The position numbers were made by a program, and so were the translations under genes. From an uncultured Bacteroidia bacterium (lineage in GTDB: Bacteria > Bacteroidota > Bacteroidia > Bacteroidales > UBA932), in contig CACZZF010000018.1 in NCBI GenBank assembly GCA_902785575.1, forward strand, positions 1 through 48,826: a DNA stretch of 48,826 bases. Reading direction: 5' to 3'. This document shows positions 31,516 through 39,388 of the stretch, piece by piece. Each line of letters opens with the position of its first letter. Within the stretch, counting starts at the first letter, position 1. The notes beneath the pieces were generated by a model. The model was not told the origin of the DNA and made no database searches. It worked only from the letters and a program-made list of their open reading frames with translations.

Positions 31516-31549
31516 GTAAATAGTATATATATTTACCAAAAATATATAC
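31516..31549 (+). promoter_or_regulatory. Overlapping inverted repeats upstream of the antitoxin (probable operator)
   Basis: GTAAATA (31516-31522) and TATTTAC (31530-31536) form one inverted repeat. GTATATAT (31523-31530) and ATATATAC (31542-31549) form a second, interleaved one, ending 4 bp before the ATG. Autoregulated toxin-antitoxin operons carry such sites for the ribbon-helix-helix antitoxin, so an operator is inferred. Confidence 0.5.
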
Positions 31550-31553
31550 GATC

Positions 31554-31814
31554 ATGCAGGGAGCGACGACGAGAAAACTAATCGATATCAAAAACCCGAC
31601 ATTCAGGGTGTTGAGTATCAAGGCTCAAAAAAAAGGAGTGTCATTGAAGCGCTACATAGAAGACTTGTTGGAAGAAGACGCCTCTCCCAAGGAGAGACAA
31701 ACGCCAGAGGGGGTGACAGCTGAGCGAATTCTGTCACTGATAGGTATCGCTAAACCATCAATTCTTCCGGAAGATGTTGATGATGAAAGGCTTAACTACA
31801 TCCTATCCAAATGA
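31554..31814 (+). CDS. Antitoxin, ribbon-helix-helix-like
   Basis: An 86-residue protein directly before a PIN-domain toxin and overlapping it by 4 bp (ATGA), the usual type II toxin-antitoxin arrangement. The N-terminal IDIKNPTFRVLSIKAQKKGVSLKRYIEDLLEE matches a beta strand plus two helices of the RHH/Arc fold; the acidic, less structured tail would bind and block the toxin. The DNA-binding half probably represses its own promoter through the AT-rich inverted repeats just upstream. Confidence 0.75.
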   Translation: MQGATTRKLIDIKNPTFRVLSIKAQKKGVSLKRYIEDLLEEDASPKERQTPEGVTAERILSLIGIAKPSILPEDVDDERLNYILSK

Positions 31815-32245
31815 GACCGAGAGTATTTTTCGACACAAACATCATTCTTGACCTGATACAGGAAAGGCCTGGATATGATGTCGCCGCACGGATACTCCAA
31901 AAAAAGGAGGATGGTGTGATTGATGTCTGTTTGTCTGTGCTTTCCATGGCCAATGTCGCGTATGTGCTCAGGAAGACTCTCCCTCATAGCCTGGTGGCAC
32001 CTACTCTTAAACAGATTTCCTCAATAATGGAGATCCTTCCCATGGATAGTGAACAATTCCAGCAAGCGCTTTTGTTAAGTGGGCCTGATTTTGAAGATAT
32101 TATGCAACTCACTTGTGCCATTGCTGGAGATTGTCCTATAATTATTACTCATAACCCAAGAGATTTTCACATAGGGAAAGGCTTGATGAAAGAGTTCCCG
32201 ATGCCAGAGATACTTACACCGGAAGAATACATCGCGCTAAATTGA
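31811..32245 (+). CDS. PIN-domain ribonuclease toxin
   Basis: A 144-residue PIN-fold protein, a Mg-dependent ribonuclease toxin. The acidic site is recognisable: FFDTNIILDLI (first Asp), the central helix SVLSMANVAYVLRK (no acidic residue where many PIN proteins have Glu), and DFEDIMQLTCAI with IITHNPRDF carrying the C-terminal acids. The central substitution places it in the divergent Bacteroidota PIN group. Its stop overlaps the MATE gene start by 4 bp (TTGA), so the transporter may be read on the toxin-antitoxin transcript. Confidence 0.82.
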   Translation: MRPRVFFDTNIILDLIQERPGYDVAARILQKKEDGVIDVCLSVLSMANVAYVLRKTLPHSLVAPTLKQISSIMEILPMDSEQFQQALLLSGPDFEDIMQLTCAIAGDCPIIITHNPRDFHIGKGLMKEFPMPEILTPEEYIALN

Positions 32246-33795
32246 GAGCACTGAATAAGGAGATATTGAGGCTTGCGCTGCCGAGCATCCTTGCCAACCT
32301 GACCGTACCACTGGTGGGTCTGGTGGACATCGCTGTGGCAGGGCATCTGAATGCCTCGGCCGCCGCGTTGATCGGTGGAGTCTCCATCGGCTCTCTTATG
32401 TTCGACATGATGTATTGGAACTTCGGTTTCTTAAGAGCCGGAACCGGAGGTCTTACCGCTCAGGCATATGGTCGGGAGGACTGGAGTGGCTGTCTGGACA
32501 ACCTTCGGCATGCTCTTGCCGCGGCATTGTTGTCCGCTCTAGCGTTGATAGCGGTCCAATGGCCTTTCCAGAAGTTGATGTTCGTATTCGTACAATGCTC
32601 CGATGAGGTCAGAGCATTGGCACTCAAATACTTCTATATCCGTGTCTGGGCCGCTCCGGCCACTTTGAGCCTGATGGTTATGCGAGGTTGGTTCATCGGG
32701 ATGCAGGACACTTTCAGTTCGATGCTGACGGATATCATGGTGAATGGAATGAATATCGTCGCCAGCATCATCCTCGCCCTCGGCATCCCCGGGACCTCCT
32801 TCAACGGCATAGGCTTCTCCGGCATCGCCTGGGGCACCTTCATCGCCCAATACAGCGGCCTCCTCACCGCCGCCACCATATTCCTCATCAAATATCGATG
32901 GGTTCTGGCGGCAAAGGGCGCCTGGGCTCCCTGCGCTTCGCGCCCTATCCGGGTAAATGTCCGCCCAGGCGCATTGCCGCCAGAAGATTCTCTCCGGAGC
33001 GGGTGTCAGGCTAAGGGCGTACTCAGCCGCAGCGAAGCGAGAATGGACGCGCCCGTGGCTGACACCGCTCCGGCACATACTTCAGCCGCCCGGGAAGAAG
33101 CTGACACCGATCTGGCAACGGCTCAGGAGAAACCGTCTATGCGGCAGTTCTTCAGCGTGAATGGAGATTTGTTTGTGCGGTCGCTATGCCTGATGGGAGT
33201 GTACCTGGCGTTCTCCGCCATCTCCGCCCGCTTCGGTGACACCCTCCTCGCCATGAGCTCCATTATGATGAAACTCATGATGATATTCTCTTACTTCACC
33301 GATGGCTTCGCATTCGCCGGAGAGGCACTTACAGGTCGTTTTTACGGCCGCAAGGACAAATACGCCGTCTCCAAGACCGTCAAATGGACCTTTGTCTGGA
33401 GCATGGGGATAGGCCTGTTATTCGTGGCGATATATGCCTTCGCTGGGACTCCGATGTTCCGTCTGATGACCTCCGACAATACTGTCGTGGAAGCCGCCAA
33501 AGCCTTCCTGCCTTGGCTTGTCATAATGCCTCTGCTAGGCTGCCCGGCCTTCACCTGGGACGGAATATATATTGGCGCCACCGCTACCAAAGAGATGCGA
33601 GACGCCAATATAGGCTGCCTTATAGCCTTCTTTATCATATGGTTCGGAGGAATCCTGTTATTTAAAGTGACCGGCCTCCAAGCGAGCCTCAGCGCCAAAG
33701 TCCACCTACTTTTCGCCGCCTATTACACCCATCTGATATTCCGGTCCCTTTACCAGACTATAAAATACAAGCCTGCCATTTTGGGCAGGATGTGA
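32242..33795 (+). CDS. MATE (DinF-like) efflux transporter with an in-frame repeat insertion
   Basis: A 517-residue multidrug/toxin extrusion protein with two six-helix halves. The first half contains VPLVGLVDIAVAGHL and RAGTGGLTAQAYGR, typical of DinF-like proteins. The only plausible start is TTG 32242, overlapping the PIN stop. Between the halves, roughly residues 221-300 form an Ala/Pro/Arg-rich, non-membrane stretch (AWAPCASRPIRV, VLSRSEARMDAP) encoded by two long-armed palindromes. Relatives, from memory, have only a short loop there and total about 440-450 residues. The frame is preserved, so the gene is probably functional with an enlarged cytoplasmic linker. Confidence 0.85.
   Translation: MRALNKEILRLALPSILANLTVPLVGLVDIAVAGHLNASAAALIGGVSIGSLMFDMMYWNFGFLRAGTGGLTAQAYGREDWSGCLDNLRHALAAALLSALALIAVQWPFQKLMFVFVQCSDEVRALALKYFYIRVWAAPATLSLMVMRGWFIGMQDTFSSMLTDIMVNGMNIVASIILALGIPGTSFNGIGFSGIAWGTFIAQYSGLLTAATIFLIKYRWVLAAKGAWAPCASRPIRVNVRPGALPPEDSLRSGCQAKGVLSRSEARMDAPVADTAPAHTSAAREEADTDLATAQEKPSMRQFFSVNGDLFVRSLCLMGVYLAFSAISARFGDTLLAMSSIMMKLMMIFSYFTDGFAFAGEALTGRFYGRKDKYAVSKTVKWTFVWSMGIGLLFVAIYAFAGTPMFRLMTSDNTVVEAAKAFLPWLVIMPLLGCPAFTWDGIYIGATATKEMRDANIGCLIAFFIIWFGGILLFKVTGLQASLSAKVHLLFAAYYTHLIFRSLYQTIKYKPAILGRM
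32903..32985. repeat. Palindromic element IR1 inside the MATE gene
   Basis: Left arm 32903-32927 and right arm 32963-32985 pair as TTCTGGCGGCAA/TTGCCGCCAGAA (12 bp) plus GCGCCTGGGC/GCCCAGGCGC (10 bp), with a small internal bulge (AGG against A). The 35-nt loop holds the self-complementary GCGCTTCGCGC, which reads GCGAAGCG on the other strand. The whole unit is coding and in frame. Confidence 0.8.
32994..33073. repeat. Palindromic element IR2 inside the MATE gene
   Basis: CCGGAGCGGGTGTCAGGC (32994-33011) pairs with GCTGACACCGCTCCGG (33058-33073) with two single-base bulges. An inner GGGCGT (33015-33020) pairs with the ACGCGCCC region (33047-33054). The loop contains GCGAAGCG at 33032-33039. 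It begins only 8 bp after IR1 ends. Confidence 0.75.
33772..33789 (-). terminator. Hairpin between convergent MATE and GH106-like genes
   Basis: CCTGCC (33772-33777) pairs with GGCAGG (33784-33789). Read on the minus strand it lies 7 bp after the GH106-like stop and is followed by a U-rich stretch (CTTGTATTTT), so it can act as that gene's terminator although it is inside the last MATE codons. Confidence 0.45.
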
Positions 33796-33796
33796 A

Positions 33797-36796
33797 TCAA
33801 TACTTCAGGATCTTGAAATCATTCGTCAGGCCATACTGGCGGAAGATGTATTCCGAGCAATCCATCTTGCTGGCGACGCTGTTCCAATTACCAGGGCCGA
33901 CCATAGCGGTGTGGCCGACATGATGAGGACCGTAAAGATTATGAAGCGATCCGACTATTCGGACTTCCACTTCGTTTTGACCTTCTTTCAGGAGCCCGGA
34001 CAAATTGATTTCTAATGGTTTCCATCCGATTATTCCGGCTTTCTCCCCATTGACAACGACTTCGGCCACCGTACCGTGAATCTCATCCAAGACCAGACGG
34101 TAGGGCCTTGAGGGATCATCCACATTGTAGGTCCTTGAATATGACACCGTCCAGGAATAGAATGGCATTCCCTGATCGCTCCACCAGCCTTTCCCCAAAG
34201 TCACCGGCGGCGCTATCCCCCAACCACTAGAGCAAGGAACCACGGAGAAGTCGCCACAGATGAAAGCGTCCGAAATCTCGGCGAACACGCTCATATGAGG
34301 GATGTACAGATCGACCACATTCTTGCCCTCCTTGGCGAGAGCGGATATGTCGAAGCAGCCTGTGCGGGCATCCAGCGGATGAAGGCCTTCCAGCAGCACT
34401 GGGGCACCCCCGTTGACAGTAACCTCCCACAGCCAAGGCTTCTCGCAGACCAGCTTTAATGAGGACCGGTCAGTTCCGGGAACTATCTCGAAACTGTACT
34501 GAACATGAATATCTCCAACGGTAAGTGTGTCAGCATCAATTGCTTCCTGCCTATACTGGATAGCGCTCTCCCAAGGGCTGCTCATACCGAAACGGGCATA
34601 GAGATCCCTGCATGCTTTCACAAAATAATCATCCTTCTGGTAGAGTTGCCCATCGACGTAGATGTCACAGGCATCCAAGGTCAGGTAATTATCGGTCAAC
34701 CTCTTGACTTTCAGGTCCGAATCAGGCTGTAGCTCAGAGGGTTCAGTGGCTGGCAGAGCAGGCCGTCCTTCAAGTGAGACTTTCTTCCTGGAGGCGAAAA
34801 GAAGCAGGTGGCCAGCCGGTGGAAGTGTGAAAGAAGCCTTTATCTCACCCTTGCCCGCAGGAGTGGAAGGGTAAGAGAACTTCTCGCCAGTCATCGTGTC
34901 GTATTCGATCAAACCGGCTCCCTTGATCGTGAGCGTGCCACTGGAAACATCTGAAAGTGAGGAATTCACGAGGAACAACAATTCACCTTCACGATAATCT
35001 CCGCGGTGGTGGTAAAGTCCAGTGCCTTCAAGGATGTCAAAGACAACACCGCCCTTAAGAATGCCAGACATCTTGTCCCCACGGTTCATCCAGACAACCT
35101 TGCCACCCTGGGCCTCAAACCTGGCCAGCATCTCTTCAGTCTCAGGATAAAGAACCTCAACTTGCTCCGGGATCACGACGACTGAATATGCCCTCTGCCC
35201 GACGACGAATTTCTTGTCCTTGACGTCCCCCAAAGCCTTGATGATGTCCTCCGAGCCGAGGTCATATTCGTACTGGGCCTTCTCGAGGCCAGTAATAAAG
35301 GTCTGGAAGCCGATGCCTATCTGCCCCACCTTTGGCTGGCTATACCATTCGGAATCATATTGCCAGATGGTGTTGGTCGGCTCGATAACAAGAATATCAT
35401 TCAGCTGCTCGCCCTGGCTAAGCATCAACGAGAGACGGCCGACATGGTCATTCAGCAGCTTATAATCCTCTCCCCAAGGGGAATATCTTGTGAAGTAGTC
35501 CGGGTAATCCAGTTTCCTGGCCCCCTCAATAGTCACATTGGAATAGTGCTGGTTCATGAAGTTGATGCCGAGCGCATATTCCCAGTCCGCAAAACGCTTC
35601 ATATCCTCGAAGGTCAAATCCCATCCGGCGCCACCATAGGTCTCACTGAGGACCCTCGGACGACCGCACTGGTTGGCGACGCTCCTCACTTCCTTCACGG
35701 AACGGACATTGCCAAACTGGGCACCGGTCGAATACTCGTCGAAGCTGTTGAATAACATGTCGATAGCAGGCATCTGATGGAAGCGGTACATCGCCATGTT
35801 GTCAGGACCTGGACGCGTCCCGGGCCATTCATGCTCCCAATAATGCCCCGTCCAGATCAGCCCGTGATTCTCGCAATATTCCGAATAAGGTTTTGACCAA
35901 TGCTCCTCGAAAAGGCGGAGCCTGGTCTGGGCATAATCCCTGCGAACTTTCTTCCAGTCACCTACTTCCGTCGCCAATTTAGGCAGGTTTGGCAAAAGGT
36001 CGTAGCCCCAGTCCTTCTTGAACTCATCGAACATCGCCGGCGTGAAGAAGGGGCAACGAGGCTCGTCGGTGAACATTCCGTGCAGTAGCGGCGCAAGGTC
36101 CTTCCCGAACTCTTTCTCGTAACCGCTCGTCGTTATCTCCAGGAATTTCTCCGTCACTCCAGGATACAGAAGGTCAACATAAGGATATCCTCCATGCCAG
36201 GCGGACCTTCCTTCCACAATCTCAGCGCTCTCAGAGGTATAGAGGTAATACACACCGGGCTTACCTTTGTAGGCCTCCAAGTCGGAAGAGATGTCAACGA
36301 AGTCCTCGCCCTCTTGCTTCAGGAAATACGAATAGGAGGAAATATCTTCCGGCAAGGTCTCGAATTTATGGGGCCTGATCCGGACGGTATGATCCCATGA
36401 CTCAGGCATTTCCCGCTGGACGTGACCGCCCGCGAAGCCGCTCGGGTAGGAGTTCTCATCATAGATCCAGATATCCAGACCAAGTTCCTTGGCCTTCTCG
36501 ACAGCATATCGATACAGCTCAAACCACTCTTCGGAGAGATAATCAGTCTCAAGCCCTGGACGTGGATGGATGAATGCTCCACCAAATCCCTGGTCCTTGA
36601 AAAAAAGCAGCCCCGAGTCGATGTCTTTGTGGTTGACCCGGGCATTCCAAGTCCAGAGTGGGGCCGGCCTGAATTCCTTCCCAGGATCAGCGAAGGATTT
36701 CTCCACTTCTTTGAAACTCATTGTCCCTTGGCTCCCCTGTTCTTCGCAGGAGCCGAAAAATGACACTAACGCCAGAATTATCAGGATCTTTCTCAT
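33797..36796 (-). CDS. GH106-like glycoside hydrolase lipoprotein
   Basis: A 999-residue lipoprotein (lipobox F-F-G-S-C, Cys17). The N-terminal part fits the barrel-type region of GH106 alpha-L-rhamnosidase-like proteins: FRPAPLWTWNARVNHKDI, GFGGAFIHPRPG, DIWIYDENSYPSGFAGG, then MFTDEPRC and VLSETYGGAGWDLTFEDM, whose Glu residues are candidate catalytic acids. The C-terminal third has GH2-type jelly-roll segments (SYSRTYNVDD, EVVVNGEKAGIIGWKPLEINLSG). Start: Met 36796 begins the signal peptide; the upstream extension to 36823 would run into a hairpin. Rhamnosidase activity is a family guess. A terminator-like structure lies directly before the ATG. Confidence 0.78.
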   Translation of the reverse strand: MRKILIILALVSFFGSCEEQGSQGTMSFKEVEKSFADPGKEFRPAPLWTWNARVNHKDIDSGLLFFKDQGFGGAFIHPRPGLETDYLSEEWFELYRYAVEKAKELGLDIWIYDENSYPSGFAGGHVQREMPESWDHTVRIRPHKFETLPEDISSYSYFLKQEGEDFVDISSDLEAYKGKPGVYYLYTSESAEIVEGRSAWHGGYPYVDLLYPGVTEKFLEITTSGYEKEFGKDLAPLLHGMFTDEPRCPFFTPAMFDEFKKDWGYDLLPNLPKLATEVGDWKKVRRDYAQTRLRLFEEHWSKPYSEYCENHGLIWTGHYWEHEWPGTRPGPDNMAMYRFHQMPAIDMLFNSFDEYSTGAQFGNVRSVKEVRSVANQCGRPRVLSETYGGAGWDLTFEDMKRFADWEYALGINFMNQHYSNVTIEGARKLDYPDYFTRYSPWGEDYKLLNDHVGRLSLMLSQGEQLNDILVIEPTNTIWQYDSEWYSQPKVGQIGIGFQTFITGLEKAQYEYDLGSEDIIKALGDVKDKKFVVGQRAYSVVVIPEQVEVLYPETEEMLARFEAQGGKVVWMNRGDKMSGILKGGVVFDILEGTGLYHHRGDYREGELLFLVNSSLSDVSSGTLTIKGAGLIEYDTMTGEKFSYPSTPAGKGEIKASFTLPPAGHLLLFASRKKVSLEGRPALPATEPSELQPDSDLKVKRLTDNYLTLDACDIYVDGQLYQKDDYFVKACRDLYARFGMSSPWESAIQYRQEAIDADTLTVGDIHVQYSFEIVPGTDRSSLKLVCEKPWLWEVTVNGGAPVLLEGLHPLDARTGCFDISALAKEGKNVVDLYIPHMSVFAEISDAFICGDFSVVPCSSGWGIAPPVTLGKGWWSDQGMPFYSWTVSYSRTYNVDDPSRPYRLVLDEIHGTVAEVVVNGEKAGIIGWKPLEINLSGLLKEGQNEVEVRIVGSLHNLYGPHHVGHTAMVGPGNWNSVASKMDCSEYIFRQYGLTNDFKILKY

Positions 36797-36802
36797 GTTT
36801 TT

Positions 36803-36852
36803 AATAAAAACGCACCGCGGCATAGTTGGGCGGCCTCCTATATCGCGGTGCG
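36803..36852 (-). terminator. Terminator-like hairpin directly upstream of the GH106-like gene
   Basis: CGCACCGCG (36811-36819) pairs perfectly with CGCGGTGCG (36844-36852); an inner ATAG/CTAT adds four pairs. On the minus strand TTTTTATT follows at once. It lies 26 bp after the metalloprotease stop, so it should end that transcript, yet only 6 bp remain before the next ATG at 36796. Confidence 0.75.
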
Positions 36853-36878
36853 GGTTAATGGTACATTAGTAAGTTATA

Positions 36879-39326
36879 CTACTTCAGAGCTTTCTCTATG
36901 GTCTTGGCGATTTCCTGCCAGTGAGCCTGGGTGACCGTGTCGGAAGACTTAGCCTTAGCGGCCTTCTTCTGGATCTCGGTCAAAGTGCCGAGGATCAAGG
37001 CCTTACCATCAGAGTTCTCGGCTCCCCTTCCGTTCATTGCCTCAATAGCGGCGCTGACGAAACGACGCTGGAGGTAACGGCGGTAGCTATCAGTAGCCTT
37101 ACCCTTGTAAAGCTCGGAGAACACCATGCCAGTCAGGTCGGACAAATACTCCTCAGGGCTGTAATTAGCCGGGTCGTTCTGGGCGAACTGTCCAAGCCTG
37201 TCAAGTTTCTGGATATTCAAGAGGTTGCCAGCGCTCACGACACCGTTGACCAATGAGTACAGATAAGTGTCAGGGCTGTCGGTCATGTTGTACATGTAAG
37301 GGACATCGATAAGCCAGGTCGGCTTCTGGAACAAATTCTCGTTCAAGAAGTTAAGAGCGGCTTTCTGACGATCCTTCGGAACGGCCTCATAAACGGGACC
37401 AGGCTGCTCAATGCTCCTGTAGGTCACGAAACGGCCTCCGATGTTATTGGCCACATGGCCAAGATAGCGGTTGTACTGCCCGGTCAGCTGAGTGTACATA
37501 CGGCTGACATTACGGTACTGATCACCTTCCTCGGCATTCCACTCAGGAAGCTGTCCGATGATCCTCTTAAGGTTCATGATACCATAGTTGCTGGCGGCCA
37601 CAGCATCGTCACTGAGGTCCTCCCTCTGGGCGCGAGGATCGGAATCAGAACCCTCACCGCCGAACCAAAGCCTGGGGTTGGCGTTCAAACGCTCGATGAT
37701 AACCTTGTTCCAGTACAGGTGGTCCTCCTTAGGAGTCTTATAAGGAGTGGCCTTGTAGCCATATTCAATAGCCCACTTGTCATAGTCATTGATCCTGGGA
37801 TAAAGACCATCTTTGCCGATATTATCCTCAGGCTGAGCGACATAGTTGAAACGGGCATAGTCCATGATACTGACCGTATGGCCGTTTTTCTCGACCCACT
37901 CCTTATCACGGAGTTTCTCGACAGGGGTCTGGCTGCTGGAACCCATGTTGTGACGGAGTCCGAGCGTGTGACCGACCTCATGAGAAGAAACGAAACGGAT
38001 CAGGTCTCCCATCAGTTCATCGTCATATTTCATCTTCCTTGCCCTAGGATCAACCGCTCCGACCTGGATCTGATACCAGTCGTGGACAAGGGTCATGACA
38101 TTGTGGTACCAACCGATGTGGCTCTCAATGATCTCACCGGACCTGGGGTCATGGACATTGGGGCCATAAGCGTTGGCGGTAGGAGAAGCGAGGTAACGGA
38201 TAACCGAGAAGCGGGCATCCTCGAGGCTCATGTCGGGATTGTCCTCCGGCCATTCCTCGCCCCTGATGGCGTTCTTCCAACCAGCCTGCTCAAAGGCTTT
38301 CTGCCAGTCATTAACACCAGCGATAAGATAAGGCCTCCACTGCTTGGGAGTAGCGGGGTCGATGTAATAGATGATGGGCTTAATAGGCTCGACGAGCTCT
38401 CCCCTCTTCTGCTTCTCAACATCCTCAGGACGGGCCTCAAGGCGCCAGCGAGTGATGAAACGAACGTTCTCGACTCCCTGCTGGTCATCTGTGAACTTGC
38501 TGTAACCATCAGCGAAATAACCGACACGGGCGTCGAAAAGCCTAGGCTGCATCGGGGTCTCAGGAAGGAGCACCATAGAGGTGTTAAGCACCATGGTCAC
38601 TGTTCCGGCCTCGTTACCCGCGGGAAGATACTGGGCACGCACAGGGCTCTGTCCGCCACCACCGAAGTTAGGAGTGGGGGCATTGTATGTGAAGGTCTTG
38701 GTGACAGTCACTTCCGTGTTGATAGGATAGGTGCGCACACTCTCAATGAAGCTGGCGTCGCCCTTGACACCTCCAAGATTCATCTGCCTCTTGGTCATAG
38801 AGTTCAGAGAGAAGGCTTGGACATCTCCCTCAAAAAGGCTGGTGACCTTAACTCTCGTGGTTCCGGGAGTAGAGGACTTCTCAGGCTTTATTGAGGCGAT
38901 GATCGGATTCTCGGAGCTGACCTTCACGGCCTTCTCGATGTCCTGTCCCTTGTCCGCCTGGATCGTAAGGGCGTCAACACGGAGCAAGAGATTGCCATTG
39001 GAAGCCTTCTCCCAATAAATCATGCTCTCGGTGACTTCCTCGCCACCATACTTGGAAGCGCCAGGAGTGTTGCTGACATAGCGGGTCACAGCAAGTATCC
39101 TGCGTCCAAGGAGGTTGTCAGGAATCTCGAAATACCAGTCTTTCTCTTGATGAGCCACACCGAACATGCCGGAAGTGAATTTGAGTTCCGGAGCCGGTTT
39201 CTCGGGTTCATCTTTCTTTTCTGTGTCTGGTTTCCCAGGCATGGGACGTCCGCCTCTGGGCTGCGCCAGGGCAAGAGGAGCAGCCGCCATCATGATGGCG
39301 ACTACGGTGATAAGGATTCTTTTCAT
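36879..39326 (-). CDS. Zinc-dependent metalloprotease (DUF5117/DUF4953 type)
   Basis: An 815-residue secreted protease: signal peptide ending ALA-QP, a Pro/Lys-rich linker, two N-terminal DUF5117/5118-like domains, and a metzincin-like catalytic domain. The extended zinc motif SSHEVGHTLGLRHNMG gives HExxHxxGxxH. SIMDYARFNYV, just after, provides the Met-turn Met. The C-terminal part is the helical DUF4953 region. Such proteins are common and uncharacterised in Bacteroidota. The ATG is 47 bp after the Hdr operon's last stop, across a nested palindrome. It is terminated by a strong hairpin. Confidence 0.9.
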   Translation of the reverse strand: MKRILITVVAIMMAAAPLALAQPRGGRPMPGKPDTEKKDEPEKPAPELKFTSGMFGVAHQEKDWYFEIPDNLLGRRILAVTRYVSNTPGASKYGGEEVTESMIYWEKASNGNLLLRVDALTIQADKGQDIEKAVKVSSENPIIASIKPEKSSTPGTTRVKVTSLFEGDVQAFSLNSMTKRQMNLGGVKGDASFIESVRTYPINTEVTVTKTFTYNAPTPNFGGGGQSPVRAQYLPAGNEAGTVTMVLNTSMVLLPETPMQPRLFDARVGYFADGYSKFTDDQQGVENVRFITRWRLEARPEDVEKQKRGELVEPIKPIIYYIDPATPKQWRPYLIAGVNDWQKAFEQAGWKNAIRGEEWPEDNPDMSLEDARFSVIRYLASPTANAYGPNVHDPRSGEIIESHIGWYHNVMTLVHDWYQIQVGAVDPRARKMKYDDELMGDLIRFVSSHEVGHTLGLRHNMGSSSQTPVEKLRDKEWVEKNGHTVSIMDYARFNYVAQPEDNIGKDGLYPRINDYDKWAIEYGYKATPYKTPKEDHLYWNKVIIERLNANPRLWFGGEGSDSDPRAQREDLSDDAVAASNYGIMNLKRIIGQLPEWNAEEGDQYRNVSRMYTQLTGQYNRYLGHVANNIGGRFVTYRSIEQPGPVYEAVPKDRQKAALNFLNENLFQKPTWLIDVPYMYNMTDSPDTYLYSLVNGVVSAGNLLNIQKLDRLGQFAQNDPANYSPEEYLSDLTGMVFSELYKGKATDSYRRYLQRRFVSAAIEAMNGRGAENSDGKALILGTLTEIQKKAAKAKSSDTVTQAHWQEIAKTIEKALK

Positions 39327-39330
39327 ACCT

Positions 39331-39388
39331 GTCTTTTGTCAAGTTTGCGTCAATATAGGAATATTTTCGCAAACTATCTACAAAAGAC
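39331..39388. repeat. Nested 58-bp palindrome between the Hdr operon and the metalloprotease
   Basis: Three concentric inverted repeats: GTCTTTTGT/ACAAAAGAC (39331-39339 with 39380-39388), GTTTGCG/CGCAAAC (39343-39349 with 39368-39374) and AATAT/ATATT near the centre. It spans the last codons of the membrane Hdr gene and the leader of the protease. No U-tract follows on the minus strand, so it is not a classical terminator there. An operator, processing site or cruciform is possible. Confidence 0.6.

Noticed and set aside
37455..38894. A 479-codon open frame on the plus strand
   Set aside because: It is antisense to the zinc metalloprotease, has no recognisable motif or leader, and arises from the codon pattern of the real gene. 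The same applies to 16543-17352 (opposite spt) and 17622-18323 (opposite gyrB).
33797..39326. The GH106-like gene and metalloprotease as part of a polysaccharide-utilisation locus
   Set aside because: No SusC/SusD pair, hybrid two-component system or anti-sigma factor is nearby, and the GH43 and sulfatase genes are far away in other transcripts.
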